Assembly: GCF_015291665.1 (NCBI RefSeq)
Contig: NZ_CP030048.1
Coordinates: forward strand, 310,001 to 374,000
Direction: 5' to 3'
Source of the DNA: Bradyrhizobium sp. CCBAU 53338
GTDB lineage: Bacteria; Pseudomonadota; Alphaproteobacteria; Rhizobiales; Xanthobacteraceae
DNA: 64,000 nt
Part shown: positions 55,778-64,000 of the stretch, piece by piece
Position numbering within the stretch: the first letter of the stretch is position 1
Layout: every line of letters starts with the position of its first letter
The notes under the pieces: generated by a model
Seen by the model: only the letters and a program-made list of their open reading frames with translations
Told to the model about the DNA's origin: nothing
The model's database searches: none
Position numbers and translations under genes: made by a program

Positions 55778-57030
55778 TGGCCGTCGACATCGTCACCTTC
55801 GGCTGCCGCCTCAACGCCTTCGAGGCCGAGGTGATCCGCAGCAAGGCGGAGAGCGCGGGGCTCGAAGACACCATCGTCATCAACAGCTGCGCCGTCACCA
55901 ACGAGGCGGTGGCGCAGGCGCGGCAGTCGATCCGCAAATTGAAGCGCGAGCGGCCCAATGCGCGCATCGTCGTCACCGGCTGCGCGGCGCAAACCCAAAG
56001 CGCGATGTTTGCCGGCATGACCGAGGTCGACCGCGTCGTCGGCAACGACGACAAGATGCGCAGCTCCGCGTGGCAGGAGACGCGCAACGCCTTCGATCTT
56101 GGCACCAGCGAAAAAATCGCCGTCAGCGACATCATGGCTGTCAGGGAGATGGCGCCGCATCTCATCGGCGGCTATGCGAGCGGCCTGCCGCGCGTCTTCG
56201 TGCAGGTGCAGAACGGCTGCGACCATCGCTGCACCTTCTGCATCATTCCCTATGGCCGCGGCAATTCACGCTCGGTGCCGATGGGCGCGGTGGTCGATCA
56301 GGTGCGGACGCTGGTGGAGCGCGGCCATGCCGAGATCGTGCTGACCGGAGTTGATCTCACCAGTTACGGCACGGACCTGCCCGGCGCGCCGAAGCTCGGC
56401 CTGCTGACGAAGCAGATCCTGCGGCACGTGCCGGAGCTGAAGCGGCTGCGCATCTCCTCGATCGATTCGATCGAGGCAGATGGCGACCTGCTCGATGCCA
56501 TCGCCGACGATGCGCGCCTGATGCCGCATCTGCATCTGTCGCTGCAGTCAGGCGACGACATGATCCTCAAGCGCATGAAGCGGCGGCATTCGCGCCAGGA
56601 TGCGATCGCATTCTGCGATCAGGTGCGCCGCCTGCGGCCGGATATTGTCTTCGGGGCCGACATCATCGCTGGCTTCCCCACCGAGACCGAGGAGATGTTT
56701 TCGCGCTCGCTCGATCTGGTCGGGGAATGCGGACTGACGTTCCTGCACGTCTTCCCTTATTCGCCGCGCCCCAGCACGCCGGCTGCAAGGATGCCGCAGG
56801 TGGCGGCGCCGGCGATCAAGGAACGCGCGAGGTGCCTTCGCGCCGCCGGCGAAATTGCGTTACGGCTGCGGCTGCAGGCCGAGATCGGCGCAACGCGCGA
56901 TGTCTTGATCGAGAGCGAAGGGCAGGGGCGTACCCAGCACTATCTGCCGGTGGCGATTGCAGGCGAGCGCGTCGGTAGCGTCGTGCCGTTGACGATCGCA
57001 GGCAGCGACGGCGAGCGGCTCACGACATAG
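55777..57030 (+). CDS. mtaB: tRNA t6A37 methylthiotransferase MtaB
   Basis: 417-residue radical SAM enzyme converting t6A37 to ms2t6A37 in tRNA reading ANN codons. The N-terminal UPF0004 domain holds the three cluster cysteines C10, C38 and C69. The radical SAM motif is C148-x3-C152-x2-C155 (CDHRCTFC). The ATG at 55777 overlaps the dapF stop. The stop at 57030 directly abuts that of the convergent DUF2336 gene, with no bases between. Confidence 0.94.
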   Translation: MAVDIVTFGCRLNAFEAEVIRSKAESAGLEDTIVINSCAVTNEAVAQARQSIRKLKRERPNARIVVTGCAAQTQSAMFAGMTEVDRVVGNDDKMRSSAWQETRNAFDLGTSEKIAVSDIMAVREMAPHLIGGYASGLPRVFVQVQNGCDHRCTFCIIPYGRGNSRSVPMGAVVDQVRTLVERGHAEIVLTGVDLTSYGTDLPGAPKLGLLTKQILRHVPELKRLRISSIDSIEADGDLLDAIADDARLMPHLHLSLQSGDDMILKRMKRRHSRQDAIAFCDQVRRLRPDIVFGADIIAGFPTETEEMFSRSLDLVGECGLTFLHVFPYSPRPSTPAARMPQVAAPAIKERARCLRAAGEIALRLRLQAEIGATRDVLIESEGQGRTQHYLPVAIAGERVGSVVPLTIAGSDGERLTT

Positions 57031-58140
57031 CTACGACGCCCGCACCTGCCAGAAGCGCAGCGTCCGCCGCGCATTCTCCGGCGACATACGTGCGAAATTG
57101 TTTTGCGCCCTCGCAAGATCCGCCGGCTTCATCGCGCCGGTCGCAAACCGGCTTTCGAGCACGGCGGCTGTCGTTTCCCAGCTCAGCAGCGCCGCCTTGC
57201 ACGGCACCAGCAGGCCGTCTTCGCGCAGGCTCTGCATCAGCGGGCGAATCACCTCGACGGTCGACCCGGACAGCGCCGCCAGCGCAGCCACGGCTTCCTC
57301 GTAGCGCCGATGTCTCGCGAAGCCGAGCAGCGTCGCCTCGTTGAGTTGGCCGGTTGCCTTGAGATTTGCGATCGCCCGCTTGGCGCCTTCGAAATCGCGC
57401 ACGCCCGACATCTCGCGCTCGACACCGACGGTGACGGCGGCGATCGCGCTCTGGATTTCCTCGAACAGATCGGGCGGCGCGCGTGACAGCAGGCGGGTGC
57501 GGACGGCATCCGTTGCGGAACGCAGCAAGCGGCGGCGCAGATCCGACGGCAGGTCGACGCGGACGCCGATGCTCACGGCGAGCTCGGGATCGCTTTCGGC
57601 TTGTCCAACGATGACCGCGAATCCCTTTCCGGACATGCGCGCACCGGGATTGGTGGCAAGGCGCCTGCTGACGCTGGGATAGCGCCGCGCCAACAGCGCG
57701 TCGGTGACGATCTCCTTCAGCCACCAGCGACCGGCAACGGCGAGCAGATGCGGCTCGCCCTTGCTGGAGGCGATCTTCACCAGATCGTCCTCGTCGAGGC
57801 GGGCGGATTCCTGGAGCACGGGACCTGCGATGCGGATCTCGTCGTTGTTGGCGAGGCGGCGGATCACGGAGGGCGGCGCCTGCGCGATCGGCGCGAGCTG
57901 GGCGCTGATTTCGGCGAGCGCAATGCGCGCGCCCATGTCGGCGATGGCGCGCAGCTCGATGGTGCCGATCAGCCGCTCGAGCACGTCGTCGAACAGCGCG
58001 ACCTGCTCGTCGTTGAAGCTTCCGGCGGAGGACAGGAACAGGTCGGTGACGCGCCGGGCGGTCTCCAGGCCCTTTTCCGCCGAGCCGGTCCGGATCGCGG
58101 ACTCGACCTCGTCGATGATCGATAGCTGGGCCGTGGACAT
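57031..58140 (-). CDS. DUF2336 domain protein
   Basis: 369 residues from the ATG at 58140. All-helical, HEAT-like protein (about 20-300). Typical DUF2336 segments include IIRPLMQSLREDG-like helices and RRLANNDEIRIAGPVLQES. No signal peptide or membrane helix. The family is common in Alphaproteobacteria and sometimes linked to cyclic-di-GMP or two-component proteins; none is adjacent here. Its function is unknown. Confidence 0.82.
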   Translation of the reverse strand: MSTAQLSIIDEVESAIRTGSAEKGLETARRVTDLFLSSAGSFNDEQVALFDDVLERLIGTIELRAIADMGARIALAEISAQLAPIAQAPPSVIRRLANNDEIRIAGPVLQESARLDEDDLVKIASSKGEPHLLAVAGRWWLKEIVTDALLARRYPSVSRRLATNPGARMSGKGFAVIVGQAESDPELAVSIGVRVDLPSDLRRRLLRSATDAVRTRLLSRAPPDLFEEIQSAIAAVTVGVEREMSGVRDFEGAKRAIANLKATGQLNEATLLGFARHRRYEEAVAALAALSGSTVEVIRPLMQSLREDGLLVPCKAALLSWETTAAVLESRFATGAMKPADLARAQNNFARMSPENARRTLRFWQVRAS

Positions 58141-58242
58141 GACGCGTTGCTCGTCCTGAGCGGATGGGAAGCTTGTTCTAAGCAACCGCTATCATTAGCG
58201 ACGAGCACTGAACGTTTCGTAAACCATGCCTCCTTGAGGTCA

Positions 58243-58950
58243 CTATTCCCCGTTCCACCCGCAAGCCTTGAGCTTCTCGTGCATGTGGGGTGGCGCCGGC
58301 GCGACCACGCGGATCGGTTCCTTGTTCCTGGAGATCGGGACCACGATCTCGCGGGAATGCAGATGCAGCTTCGGCTCGCCGAAGCGCGGGCCGTTGCCAT
58401 AAATGTTGTCGCCGAAGATCGGCCAGCCGGTCGCGGACGAATGCACCCGCAATTGGTGGGTCCGCCCGGTCACCGGTTCCATCGCGAGCCAGGTGAAACC
58501 TGCGCCCCGGCCCATCACCTTCCAGTTGGTGACCGCCTTCTGTCCCTCGGGGTCGGGCTTCTGCCACCAGCCGCGTTCCGCATTGAGCCGGCCGAGGGGC
58601 ATGTCGATGGTGCCTTCGTCCCCGGCAGGGCCGCCCTCGACCACGGTCCAGTAGGTCTTGCCGATCTTGCCGTGCTTGAACAGGAGGCCGAGCGAGGCGG
58701 TCGCCTTGCGGTGGCGGCCGAGCACGAGGCAGCCGGAGGTGTCCTTGTCCAGCCGGTGGGCCAGCACCGGCGGACGCGGCAGGCCGAACCGGAGCGCGTC
58801 GAAGGAGTCCTCCAGATTGGGCCCGCCCTTGGGGCCGCGATGTACCGGTAGCCCGGCCGGCTTGTCGATGATCAGCATCAGGCCGTCGCGGTGGAGCACG
58901 CGGCCCAGGATCTCATCGGCGGTCAATTCGGGAACATCGAGCAATTGCAA
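58243..58950 (-). CDS. RluA family pseudouridine synthase
   Basis: 235 residues. Catalytic motif HRLDKDTSG at 65-73 (catalytic Asp68), and the Arg/His region GRTHQLRVH. No N-terminal S4 domain, as in the RluA/RluC-like short members, so the rRNA or tRNA site is uncertain. It begins with TTG at 58950 (a second TTG two codons later); no ATG precedes the conserved LHRDGLMLIIDKPAG region. Divergent from ftsY across 41 bases. Confidence 0.86.
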   Translation of the reverse strand: MQLLDVPELTADEILGRVLHRDGLMLIIDKPAGLPVHRGPKGGPNLEDSFDALRFGLPRPPVLAHRLDKDTSGCLVLGRHRKATASLGLLFKHGKIGKTYWTVVEGGPAGDEGTIDMPLGRLNAERGWWQKPDPEGQKAVTNWKVMGRGAGFTWLAMEPVTGRTHQLRVHSSATGWPIFGDNIYGNGPRFGEPKLHLHSREIVVPISRNKEPIRVVAPAPPHMHEKLKACGWNGE

Positions 58951-58991
58951 GACTTTCGTTTGGGGGCGGGAACGGCTAACACACGCCCGCC

Positions 58992-59939
58992 ATGAACGAT
59001 ACCACGTCAGATCCCCCCAAGCTGAGCTGGTGGCGCCGCCTGTCCAACGGGCTGAAGCGCACCTCGTCCTCGCTCGGGACCGCGGTTGCCGACCTCGTCA
59101 CCAAGCGCAAGCTCGACCGCGCCATGCTCGACGACATCGAGGATGTGCTGCTGCGCGCCGATCTCGGCACCCAAGTCGCGGTGCGGATCGCGGATGCGGT
59201 CGGCACCGGGCGCTATGACAAGGCGATCTCGGCCGACGAGGTCAAGGACGTGGTCGCGACCGAGGTCGAGAAGGTGCTGGCGCCGGTGGCGAAGCCGCTC
59301 GAGATCGATACGTCCAGGAAGCCGTTCGTCATCCTCGTGGTCGGCGTCAACGGCTCCGGCAAGACCACGACGATTGGAAAACTCTCGCAAAAGTTTGCCT
59401 CCGAAGGCCGCAAGGTGATGCTGGCCGCCGGCGACACGTTTCGCGCGGCCGCGATCGAGCAGCTCAAGGTCTGGGGCGAACGTACCAGGACGCCGGTCAT
59501 CGCGGGCGCCCAGGGTTCGGACTCGGCCAGCCTCGCCTTCAATGCGCTGACCGCGGCGAAAGAGCAGGCCATCGACGTGCTCCTGATCGACACCGCCGGC
59601 CGCTTGCAGAACAAGGCCGAGCTGATGAACGAACTCGAGAAGGTCGTGCGCGTCATCCGGAAGGTGGACGCTTCGGCGCCGCATGCGGTGCTGCTCGTGC
59701 TCGACGCCACCGTCGGCCAGAACGCGCTGTCGCAGGTCGAGGCCTTCCACCGCACCGCGGGCGTGACGGGCCTGGTCATGACCAAGCTCGACGGCACCGC
59801 GCGTGGCGGCATCCTGGTGGCGCTCGCGGAGAAATTCAAATTGCCGGTGCATTTCATCGGCGTCGGCGAAGGCGTCGACGATCTCGCGCCGTTCACCGCG
59901 CGCGATTTCGCCCGCGCGATCGCCGGAATCGAAAGCTAG
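58992..59939 (+). CDS. ftsY: Signal recognition particle receptor FtsY
   Basis: 315 residues. It docks SRP-ribosome complexes at the membrane. The N domain is at about 20-95, then the G domain with P-loop GVNGSGKTT (118-126), DTAGR, TKLDGTARGG and GVGEGVDDL at the C-terminus. The acidic A domain of E. coli FtsY is absent. The N-terminus instead has a short amphipathic, tryptophan-containing basic helix. ATG at 58992; yciB follows 3 bases later. Confidence 0.96.
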   Translation: MNDTTSDPPKLSWWRRLSNGLKRTSSSLGTAVADLVTKRKLDRAMLDDIEDVLLRADLGTQVAVRIADAVGTGRYDKAISADEVKDVVATEVEKVLAPVAKPLEIDTSRKPFVILVVGVNGSGKTTTIGKLSQKFASEGRKVMLAAGDTFRAAAIEQLKVWGERTRTPVIAGAQGSDSASLAFNALTAAKEQAIDVLLIDTAGRLQNKAELMNELEKVVRVIRKVDASAPHAVLLVLDATVGQNALSQVEAFHRTAGVTGLVMTKLDGTARGGILVALAEKFKLPVHFIGVGEGVDDLAPFTARDFARAIAGIES

Positions 59940-59942
59940 AGA

Positions 59943-60545
59943 ATGGACAAGACCCAGCCGCATCCGCTGTTCAAGCTTGCGACCGAGCTTGGTCCGCTGC
60001 TCGTGTTCTTCTTCGTCAATGCGAAGTTCAACCTGTTTGCCGCGACCGGCGCCTTCATGGTCGCGATCGTGGCGGCGATGATCGCGTCCTATGTGGTGAC
60101 GCGCCACATCCCGATCATGGCCATCGTCACGGGCGTGATCGTGCTGGTGTTCGGCACGCTGACGCTGGTGCTGCACGACGAGACCTTCATCAAGGTCAAG
60201 CCGACCATCATCTACGGCCTGTTCGCCGCGATCCTCGGCGGAGGCCTGTTGTTCGGTCGCTCCTTCATCGCCGTGATGTTCGACCAGATGTTCAACCTGA
60301 CGCCGCAGGGCTGGCGCATCCTCACGCTGCGGTGGGCGCTGTTCTTCACCGGCATGGCGGTGCTGAACGAGATCGTCTGGCGCACCCAGAGCACGGACTT
60401 CTGGGTGAACTTCAAGGTGTTCGGCGTCACGCCCATCACCATGATCTTCGCCATCGCCCAGATGCCGCTGACCAAGCGTTACGGTGTCGAGCCGGCCTCG
60501 CTGGAAACCAGCGAGGCCGAGGCGGGGGATATCAGGAAGGGGTAG
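59943..60545 (+). CDS. yciB: Inner membrane-spanning protein YciB/septation protein A
   Basis: 200 residues, five to six membrane helices. Recognised by [20 protein letters not shown] and GRSFI-type motifs of the IspZ/YciB family. In E. coli it affects cell envelope synthesis and interacts with division and elongation proteins. ATG at 59943, 3 bases after ftsY, so the two are an operon. Confidence 0.9.
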   Translation: MDKTQPHPLFKLATELGPLLVFFFVNAKFNLFAATGAFMVAIVAAMIASYVVTRHIPIMAIVTGVIVLVFGTLTLVLHDETFIKVKPTIIYGLFAAILGGGLLFGRSFIAVMFDQMFNLTPQGWRILTLRWALFFTGMAVLNEIVWRTQSTDFWVNFKVFGVTPITMIFAIAQMPLTKRYGVEPASLETSEAEAGDIRKG

Positions 60546-60554
60546 TCGGATGGA

Positions 60555-60594
60555 GTCATTCCGGGTTCGATGGTGTCGCATCGCCCTGAATGAC
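60555..60594. repeat. Palindromic intergenic repeat, 'TCATTCCGG' family
   Basis: GTCATTCCGGGTTCGATG at the left is paired by CATCGCCCTGAATGACG at the right. Short form related to 4881-4982 and 12821-12902, between convergent yciB and ccmG. Confidence 0.65.
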
Positions 60595-60599
60595 GATGA

Positions 60600-61184
60600 C
60601 TACTTCAGCGCCTTTTCCATCTGCGGCAGCAGCACCGTCCGATAATTGTCCGGCGTGATCGGACCGACCAGCTTGTAGACGATGGTGCCTTCGCGGCCGA
60701 CGACGAATGTCTCGGGCACGCCGTAGACGCCCCACTCGATCGAGGCGCGGCCGTTGGCGTCGGCGCCGACGCGGCCGAACGGGTTGCCGTAGCGGCCGAG
60801 GAAGCGGCGCGCGTTGTCGGGCGCGTCCTTGTAGTTGATGCCGACGATCTGGAAGCGCTTGTCCTTGGCGAGCTCGGTCAGCAGCGGCGCCTCGTCGTGG
60901 CATGGCACGCACCAGGAGGCCCAGACATTGACGAGGCTGACCTTGCCCTTGAACGCGGCGGGATCGAGTCCCGGCACCTGCGCGCCGCCGGCCTGCAATC
61001 CCTCGAGCGGCGGCAGCGCGGTCTGCGGCGCGGGGTGGCCGATCAGTGCGGAGGGGATCCGCGACGGATCGCCGCTGCCGAGCCGGAACCAGAACAGCAC
61101 GGCAAGTCCGAGGAAGGCAAGCAGCGGCAGCACCATCAGGAAGGTGCGGCGCTGCGGCGGTGCCGAGGTCGTTTGGTCGCTCAT
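60600..61184 (-). CDS. ccmG: Periplasmic thiol:disulfide oxidoreductase CcmG (DsbE/CycY)
   Basis: 194 residues. It reduces apocytochrome c cysteines for heme attachment. A membrane anchor (about 15-34) is followed by a thioredoxin domain with the redox motif W91-C92-V-P-C95. The ATG at 61184 overlaps the ccmD stop by 4 bases (ATGA). Last gene of ccmABCDG. Confidence 0.95.
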   Translation of the reverse strand: MSDQTTSAPPQRRTFLMVLPLLAFLGLAVLFWFRLGSGDPSRIPSALIGHPAPQTALPPLEGLQAGGAQVPGLDPAAFKGKVSLVNVWASWCVPCHDEAPLLTELAKDKRFQIVGINYKDAPDNARRFLGRYGNPFGRVGADANGRASIEWGVYGVPETFVVGREGTIVYKLVGPITPDNYRTVLLPQMEKALK

Positions 61185-61360
61185 GGTGTGTCCACAGCGC
61201 GGCGGCTGGAGCGGCGGGTGACGCCGCTGCGCTCGAGCTGGCGCAGGCGCTCCGTCTGGTTGCGATAGTCGATGATGACCCAGCCGATCAGGAGCGCGAC
61301 CACGATTCCGGCCGCGACATAGGACGTCACGATGAAGGAGGCGTATGGACCGAGCGACAT
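61181..61360 (-). CDS. ccmD: Heme exporter protein CcmD (CycX)
   Basis: 59 residues. Short tail-anchored protein that tethers CcmE to CcmABC. It starts [14 protein letters not shown], with one membrane helix (about 8-30), followed by the family-typical basic tail ([15 protein letters not shown]). The ATG at 61360 lies one base after the ccmC stop, and the TGA overlaps ccmG. Too short for most ORF calls but well supported by position and sequence. Confidence 0.92.
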   Translation of the reverse strand: MSLGPYASFIVTSYVAAGIVVALLIGWVIIDYRNQTERLRQLERSGVTRRSSRRAVDTP

Positions 61361-61361
61361 C

Positions 61362-62141
61362 TTATGCAGCCCCTTCTGACGCGTTTTCCTGGCGCGAACC
61401 CGGATCCACCGAAAACGCGACGCGGCTCGCCTGCATCATCTGCAGCGAGCGCACGCGCCGGCGCAAGATTTCGTTGCGCATCGCAGCCAGATGCAGCGTG
61501 ACGAACAGCAGCGTGAACGCCACCGCCATCACCAGCAGCGGAATCAGGAACGCCTTGTCGAGCGTCGAACCGCCCATGCGCATCACCGAGGCCGGCTGAT
61601 GCAGCGTATTCCACCAGTCGACCGAGAACTTGATGATGGGAAGATTGAGTGCGCCGACCAGTGTCAGCACGGCCGCGGCGCGCGCCGCGCGCGAGGGATC
61701 TTCCACCGCGCGCCACAGCGCCATCAGGCCGAGATACATCAGGAACAGGATCAGCACCGACGTCAGCCGCGCATCCCATTCCCAATAGGTGCCCCACATC
61801 GGCCGGCCCCACAGCGAGCCCGTGAGCAGCGCCAGGAAGGTGAAGCTGGCGCCGATCGGAGCTGCGGCTTTCGCAGCGACGTCGGCGAGCGGATGCCTCC
61901 ACACCAGCGTGCCGAGCGAGGCCACGCTCATCACGCCCCAGACGAACATCGACAGCCACGCATTGGGCACGTGGATGAACATGATCTTCACGGTCGCGCC
62001 CTGCTGATAATCGTCGGGCGCAACGGCGGATTGATAGAGGCCGATCGTGAGCAGGATGATTGTCGCGGCCACAAGCCATGGCAGCACCCGCGCCGAGAGC
62101 GCGAGGAACCTGGTGGGGTTGGCGAGGTCGATCAGCGACAT
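61362..62141 (-). CDS. ccmC: Heme exporter/heme-handling protein CcmC (CycZ)
   Basis: 259 residues, six membrane helices. It loads heme onto CcmE at the periplasmic face. The tryptophan-rich WWD-type motif is [13 protein letters not shown], and the heme histidines lie in the flanking loops (FIHVPNAW and WWNTLHQP). ATG at 62141. Downstream of ccmB by 89 bases. Confidence 0.95.
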   Translation of the reverse strand: MSLIDLANPTRFLALSARVLPWLVAATIILLTIGLYQSAVAPDDYQQGATVKIMFIHVPNAWLSMFVWGVMSVASLGTLVWRHPLADVAAKAAAPIGASFTFLALLTGSLWGRPMWGTYWEWDARLTSVLILFLMYLGLMALWRAVEDPSRAARAAAVLTLVGALNLPIIKFSVDWWNTLHQPASVMRMGGSTLDKAFLIPLLVMAVAFTLLFVTLHLAAMRNEILRRRVRSLQMMQASRVAFSVDPGSRQENASEGAA

Positions 62142-62230
62142 GGTATCCTGATAATCACCGGGGGCTGCTCACGCAATCAGCATGAAAGCGCGCAGCGAAA
62201 GTTGATCGGGGTCAAGGCAACCGGCCCATT

Positions 62231-62899
62231 TCAGTCCAGTCCATGCTTCAGGCTCGCCGCCGCCGCGAACGGGCCGATCACGAGGCTGACCAGCGACAGT
62301 GCGCAGAGGATCGAGAACGGCGCGCCGAATGACAACGGCCCGGTGATCGCGGCCTGCGAGGCCGCAACCCCGAAGATCAGCACCGGGATCGACAGCGGCA
62401 GCACCAGCACGGCCATCAGCAGCCCGCCCCGGTGCAGCGTCACCGCCAGCGCCGCACCGATCATGCCGGTGAAGGTCAGGGCAGGTGTGCCGGCCAGCAG
62501 CGTCAGCGCCACGGCGCCGGTCGCGACCATGTCGAGATTGAGCAAGAGGCCCAGCACTGGGGTTGCAATAATCAGCGGCAGGCCCGCGGCCAGCCAATGC
62601 GCCAGCGCCTTGGCCGCGCAGGCGAGTTCCAGCGGCGTTCGGCTCATCGTGATCAGGTCGAGCGAGCCGTCCTCATGGTCGGCCATGAACAGCCGGTCCA
62701 GCGTGAGCAGGCTCGCCAGCAGCGCGCCCAGCCACAGGATCGCCGGCCCCAGCCGCGACAGCAGCGCCAGGTCCGGCCCGACCGCGAACGGCATCAGCAC
62801 GACCACCGTCAGGAAGAACAGCACGCCGATCAGCGCTCCGCCGCCGACGCGGAGCGCGATCCGGATGTCCCGGCGGATGAGCGCGGAGAGAGCGGTCAT
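62231..62899 (-). CDS. ccmB: Heme exporter permease CcmB (CycW)
   Basis: 222 residues, six membrane helices. Permease of the CcmAB ABC unit that releases holo-CcmE. Family motifs DLALLSRLGPAILWLGALLA and PLELACAAKALAHW are present. The ATG at 62899 gives the usual length; the upstream frame to 63211 crosses the palindromic insertion and is rejected. Confidence 0.95.
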   Translation of the reverse strand: MTALSALIRRDIRIALRVGGGALIGVLFFLTVVVLMPFAVGPDLALLSRLGPAILWLGALLASLLTLDRLFMADHEDGSLDLITMSRTPLELACAAKALAHWLAAGLPLIIATPVLGLLLNLDMVATGAVALTLLAGTPALTFTGMIGAALAVTLHRGGLLMAVLVLPLSIPVLIFGVAASQAAITGPLSFGAPFSILCALSLVSLVIGPFAAAASLKHGLD

Positions 62900-63158
62900 G
62901 GGGAGGCTCCGGTGGCCGCGGCGAGGTGAGCGCCCGGCTCGCACTCCAGACCAACTGCGCTCCCTCCCCCCTTGCGGGGGAGGGTGGGGGAGAGGGAGAG
63001 GGGTAGCCCAGGAAATTGTGCGCTTGATCGCAGAGAGGAACGTCGGCCGACTGAGAAAGTCCCCGTGTGGCACCCCCCTCCCTGACCCTCCCCCACAAGG
63101 GGGGAGGGAACGGAGGGAGCCGTGCCTAGCCGCTTGGAAAACTGAGGGTCGTACCGCC
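62900..63158. repeat. Palindromic insertion between ccmA and ccmB
   Basis: A 259-base spacer in an otherwise compact operon. It carries two inverted C/G-rich units: 62960-62996 (CTCCCTCCCCCCTTGCGGGGG and onwards) and its inverted relative 63073-63110 (ACCCTCCCCCACAAGGGGGG). Each can form its own hairpin, and the two can pair with each other across about 76 bases. No gene in it. Confidence 0.75.
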
Positions 63159-63761
63159 TCACGCCACGCCCCCAATCCGAAGCTCCCGCGATTCGATGCC
63201 GAGCGGCCCATGGGTGGCCGCGATGATCAGGCCGCCGTGCGCCAGATGGTCGCGCATGAGCCCGCTAAACATCTCCTGGCCTGCGGCATCCAGCGCCGTG
63301 GTCGGCTCGTCCAGCAGCCAGACCGGGCGGCGGACCGTCAGCAGCCGGGCCAGCGACAGCCGGCGGCGCTGGCCGGCGGACAGGAAGGCGGCGGGCAGAT
63401 GGGTGGCATGGTCGAGGCCGACGGTGGCCAGGCTCTCAGTCGCGTCACAGCGCACGCCGCCCAGAAATTCAGCCCAGAATGACAGATTTTCAGCCACGCT
63501 CAGCGCCGGCTTCAGGGCATCGCGATGACCGAGATAGTGGCACTGCTCGGGCAGCGTCATGTCGGTGTCGCCCCCGTGCAGGACGATCGTGCCGCCGGCC
63601 GGCATCAGCAGCCCGGCGATCAGCCGCAGCAACGAGGTCTTGCCCGCTCCGTTGCGTCCCACGACCGCCACGGCTTCGCCGGAGACCGCCTCGAAATCGA
63701 GCCCGGAAAACACCTCGCGGCCGCCCCGCACGCAAACCACCCCGCGTCCGGACAGCTTCAT
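63159..63761 (-). CDS. ccmA: Heme exporter ATP-binding protein CcmA (CycV)
   Basis: 200 residues. ATPase of the CcmAB exporter. Walker [10 protein letters not shown] (35-43), signature [14 protein letters not shown] (the LSGGQ variant usual in CcmA) and Walker [13 protein letters not shown]. The ATG at 63761 gives the family length; a TTG at 63785 is possible. First gene of the ccm cluster. Confidence 0.95.
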   Translation of the reverse strand: MKLSGRGVVCVRGGREVFSGLDFEAVSGEAVAVVGRNGAGKTSLLRLIAGLLMPAGGTIVLHGGDTDMTLPEQCHYLGHRDALKPALSVAENLSFWAEFLGGVRCDATESLATVGLDHATHLPAAFLSAGQRRRLSLARLLTVRRPVWLLDEPTTALDAAGQEMFSGLMRDHLAHGGLIIAATHGPLGIESRELRIGGVA

Positions 63762-64000
63762 CTGACCTGGTACCAACCCGTTCAAAGCCAGGCCTCAGGA
63801 AATCTTGGGGTAGCGCATCAGAATTTTTGGCTCGCGACTTGCTGGGTTCGATTGTGGCTGTGGCGGCGCGGTTAGAAAGCTTCTATAAGCCCGGAACTAC
63901 TTGATGCAGCAACTCAACCTGTCCCTGCAAGCGACCCAGCCTGCTTCGCTGACGGTGTTAAAATACCCTGCCGGGTATAACTAACAATTGGGATTTCCTA
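63762..64000. other. Region upstream of ccmA to the window edge
   Basis: No gene supported. It should hold the ccmA promoter. Near the right edge the sequence becomes AT-rich (TTAAAATACC, GGGTATAACTAACAATTGGG) and contains the short palindrome ATACCC-TGCC-GGGTAT, which looks like the promoter of a plus-strand gene beyond the window. From memory of Bradyrhizobium gene order this would be acnA (aconitase); inference only. Confidence 0.4.

Overview
The window is a GC-rich, densely coding chromosomal segment with tightly packed genes on both strands. It looks like the core genome of an alphaproteobacterium of the Bradyrhizobium group (Nitrobacteraceae). Support comes from the cytochrome c maturation cluster in the order ccmA-ccmB-ccmC-ccmD-ccmG (called cycVWZXY in Bradyrhizobium), an E. 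coli-length argG, a fused SbmA/BacA-type ABC transporter, TAXI-type binding proteins, IalB, LssY_C, DUF6455 and DUF2336 families, and many short palindromic repeats between genes. I see no rRNA, tRNA, CRISPR array, insertion sequence, prophage or integrase. The genus is inferred from gene content, not from a marker gene.

Layout. 1-3290: typA (cut by the window edge), a Crp/Fnr regulator and a divergent single-domain response regulator. 3298-12737: a PhoD-type phosphatase, two TAXI binding proteins, phhB, a YkvA-like membrane protein, a SEL1-like membrane protein, a quinone oxidoreductase, a dienoyl-CoA-reductase-like SDR and an IalB protein. 12923-17017: rlmN, a membrane protein, a PAP2 phosphatase and argG. 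17167-25152: a proline-rich OmpA protein, a VOC protein, an FkbM methyltransferase, the BacA-like ABC transporter and a hybrid histidine kinase. 25330-28778: the sdhCDAB operon. 29339-34171: matB with a divergent SDR, then a fasciclin protein, a cytochrome b and a Tat-exported molybdopterin protein. 34158-43972: an MFS transporter, leuB, asd, a carbonic anhydrase, a CitE-like lyase, an LssY_C protein, a DUF6455 protein, a DXD glycosyltransferase and leuD. 44125-46163: a zincin-type protein and four small genes, three of them encoding exported proteins. 46260-51805: leuC and the ffh-rpsP-rimM-trmD-rplS operon. 52202-63761: an MBL-fold enzyme, a SIMPL/GyrI-like pair, dapF-mtaB, DUF2336, an RluA-type synthase, ftsY-yciB and ccmABCDG.

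How the genes work together. Most genes are housekeeping: the signal recognition particle and its receptor (ffh, ftsY), ribosome and tRNA/rRNA modification (rpsP, rplS, rimM, trmD, rlmN, mtaB, RluA), leucine synthesis split over three sites (leuB, leuD, leuC), the aspartate/DAP pathway (asd, dapF), arginine (argG), the TCA cycle (sdh) and c-type cytochrome assembly (ccm). The least ordinary items are: a 14-bp FixK2-type box with a correctly spaced -10 in front of a four-cysteine DUF6455 gene; a TAXI domain in a receptor-like membrane topology; a fasciclin/cytochrome b/molybdoenzyme locus; a leader ORF, palindrome and hairpin in front of leuC; and a palindromic insertion inside the ccm operon. 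I found no clear defence, secretion or mobile system.
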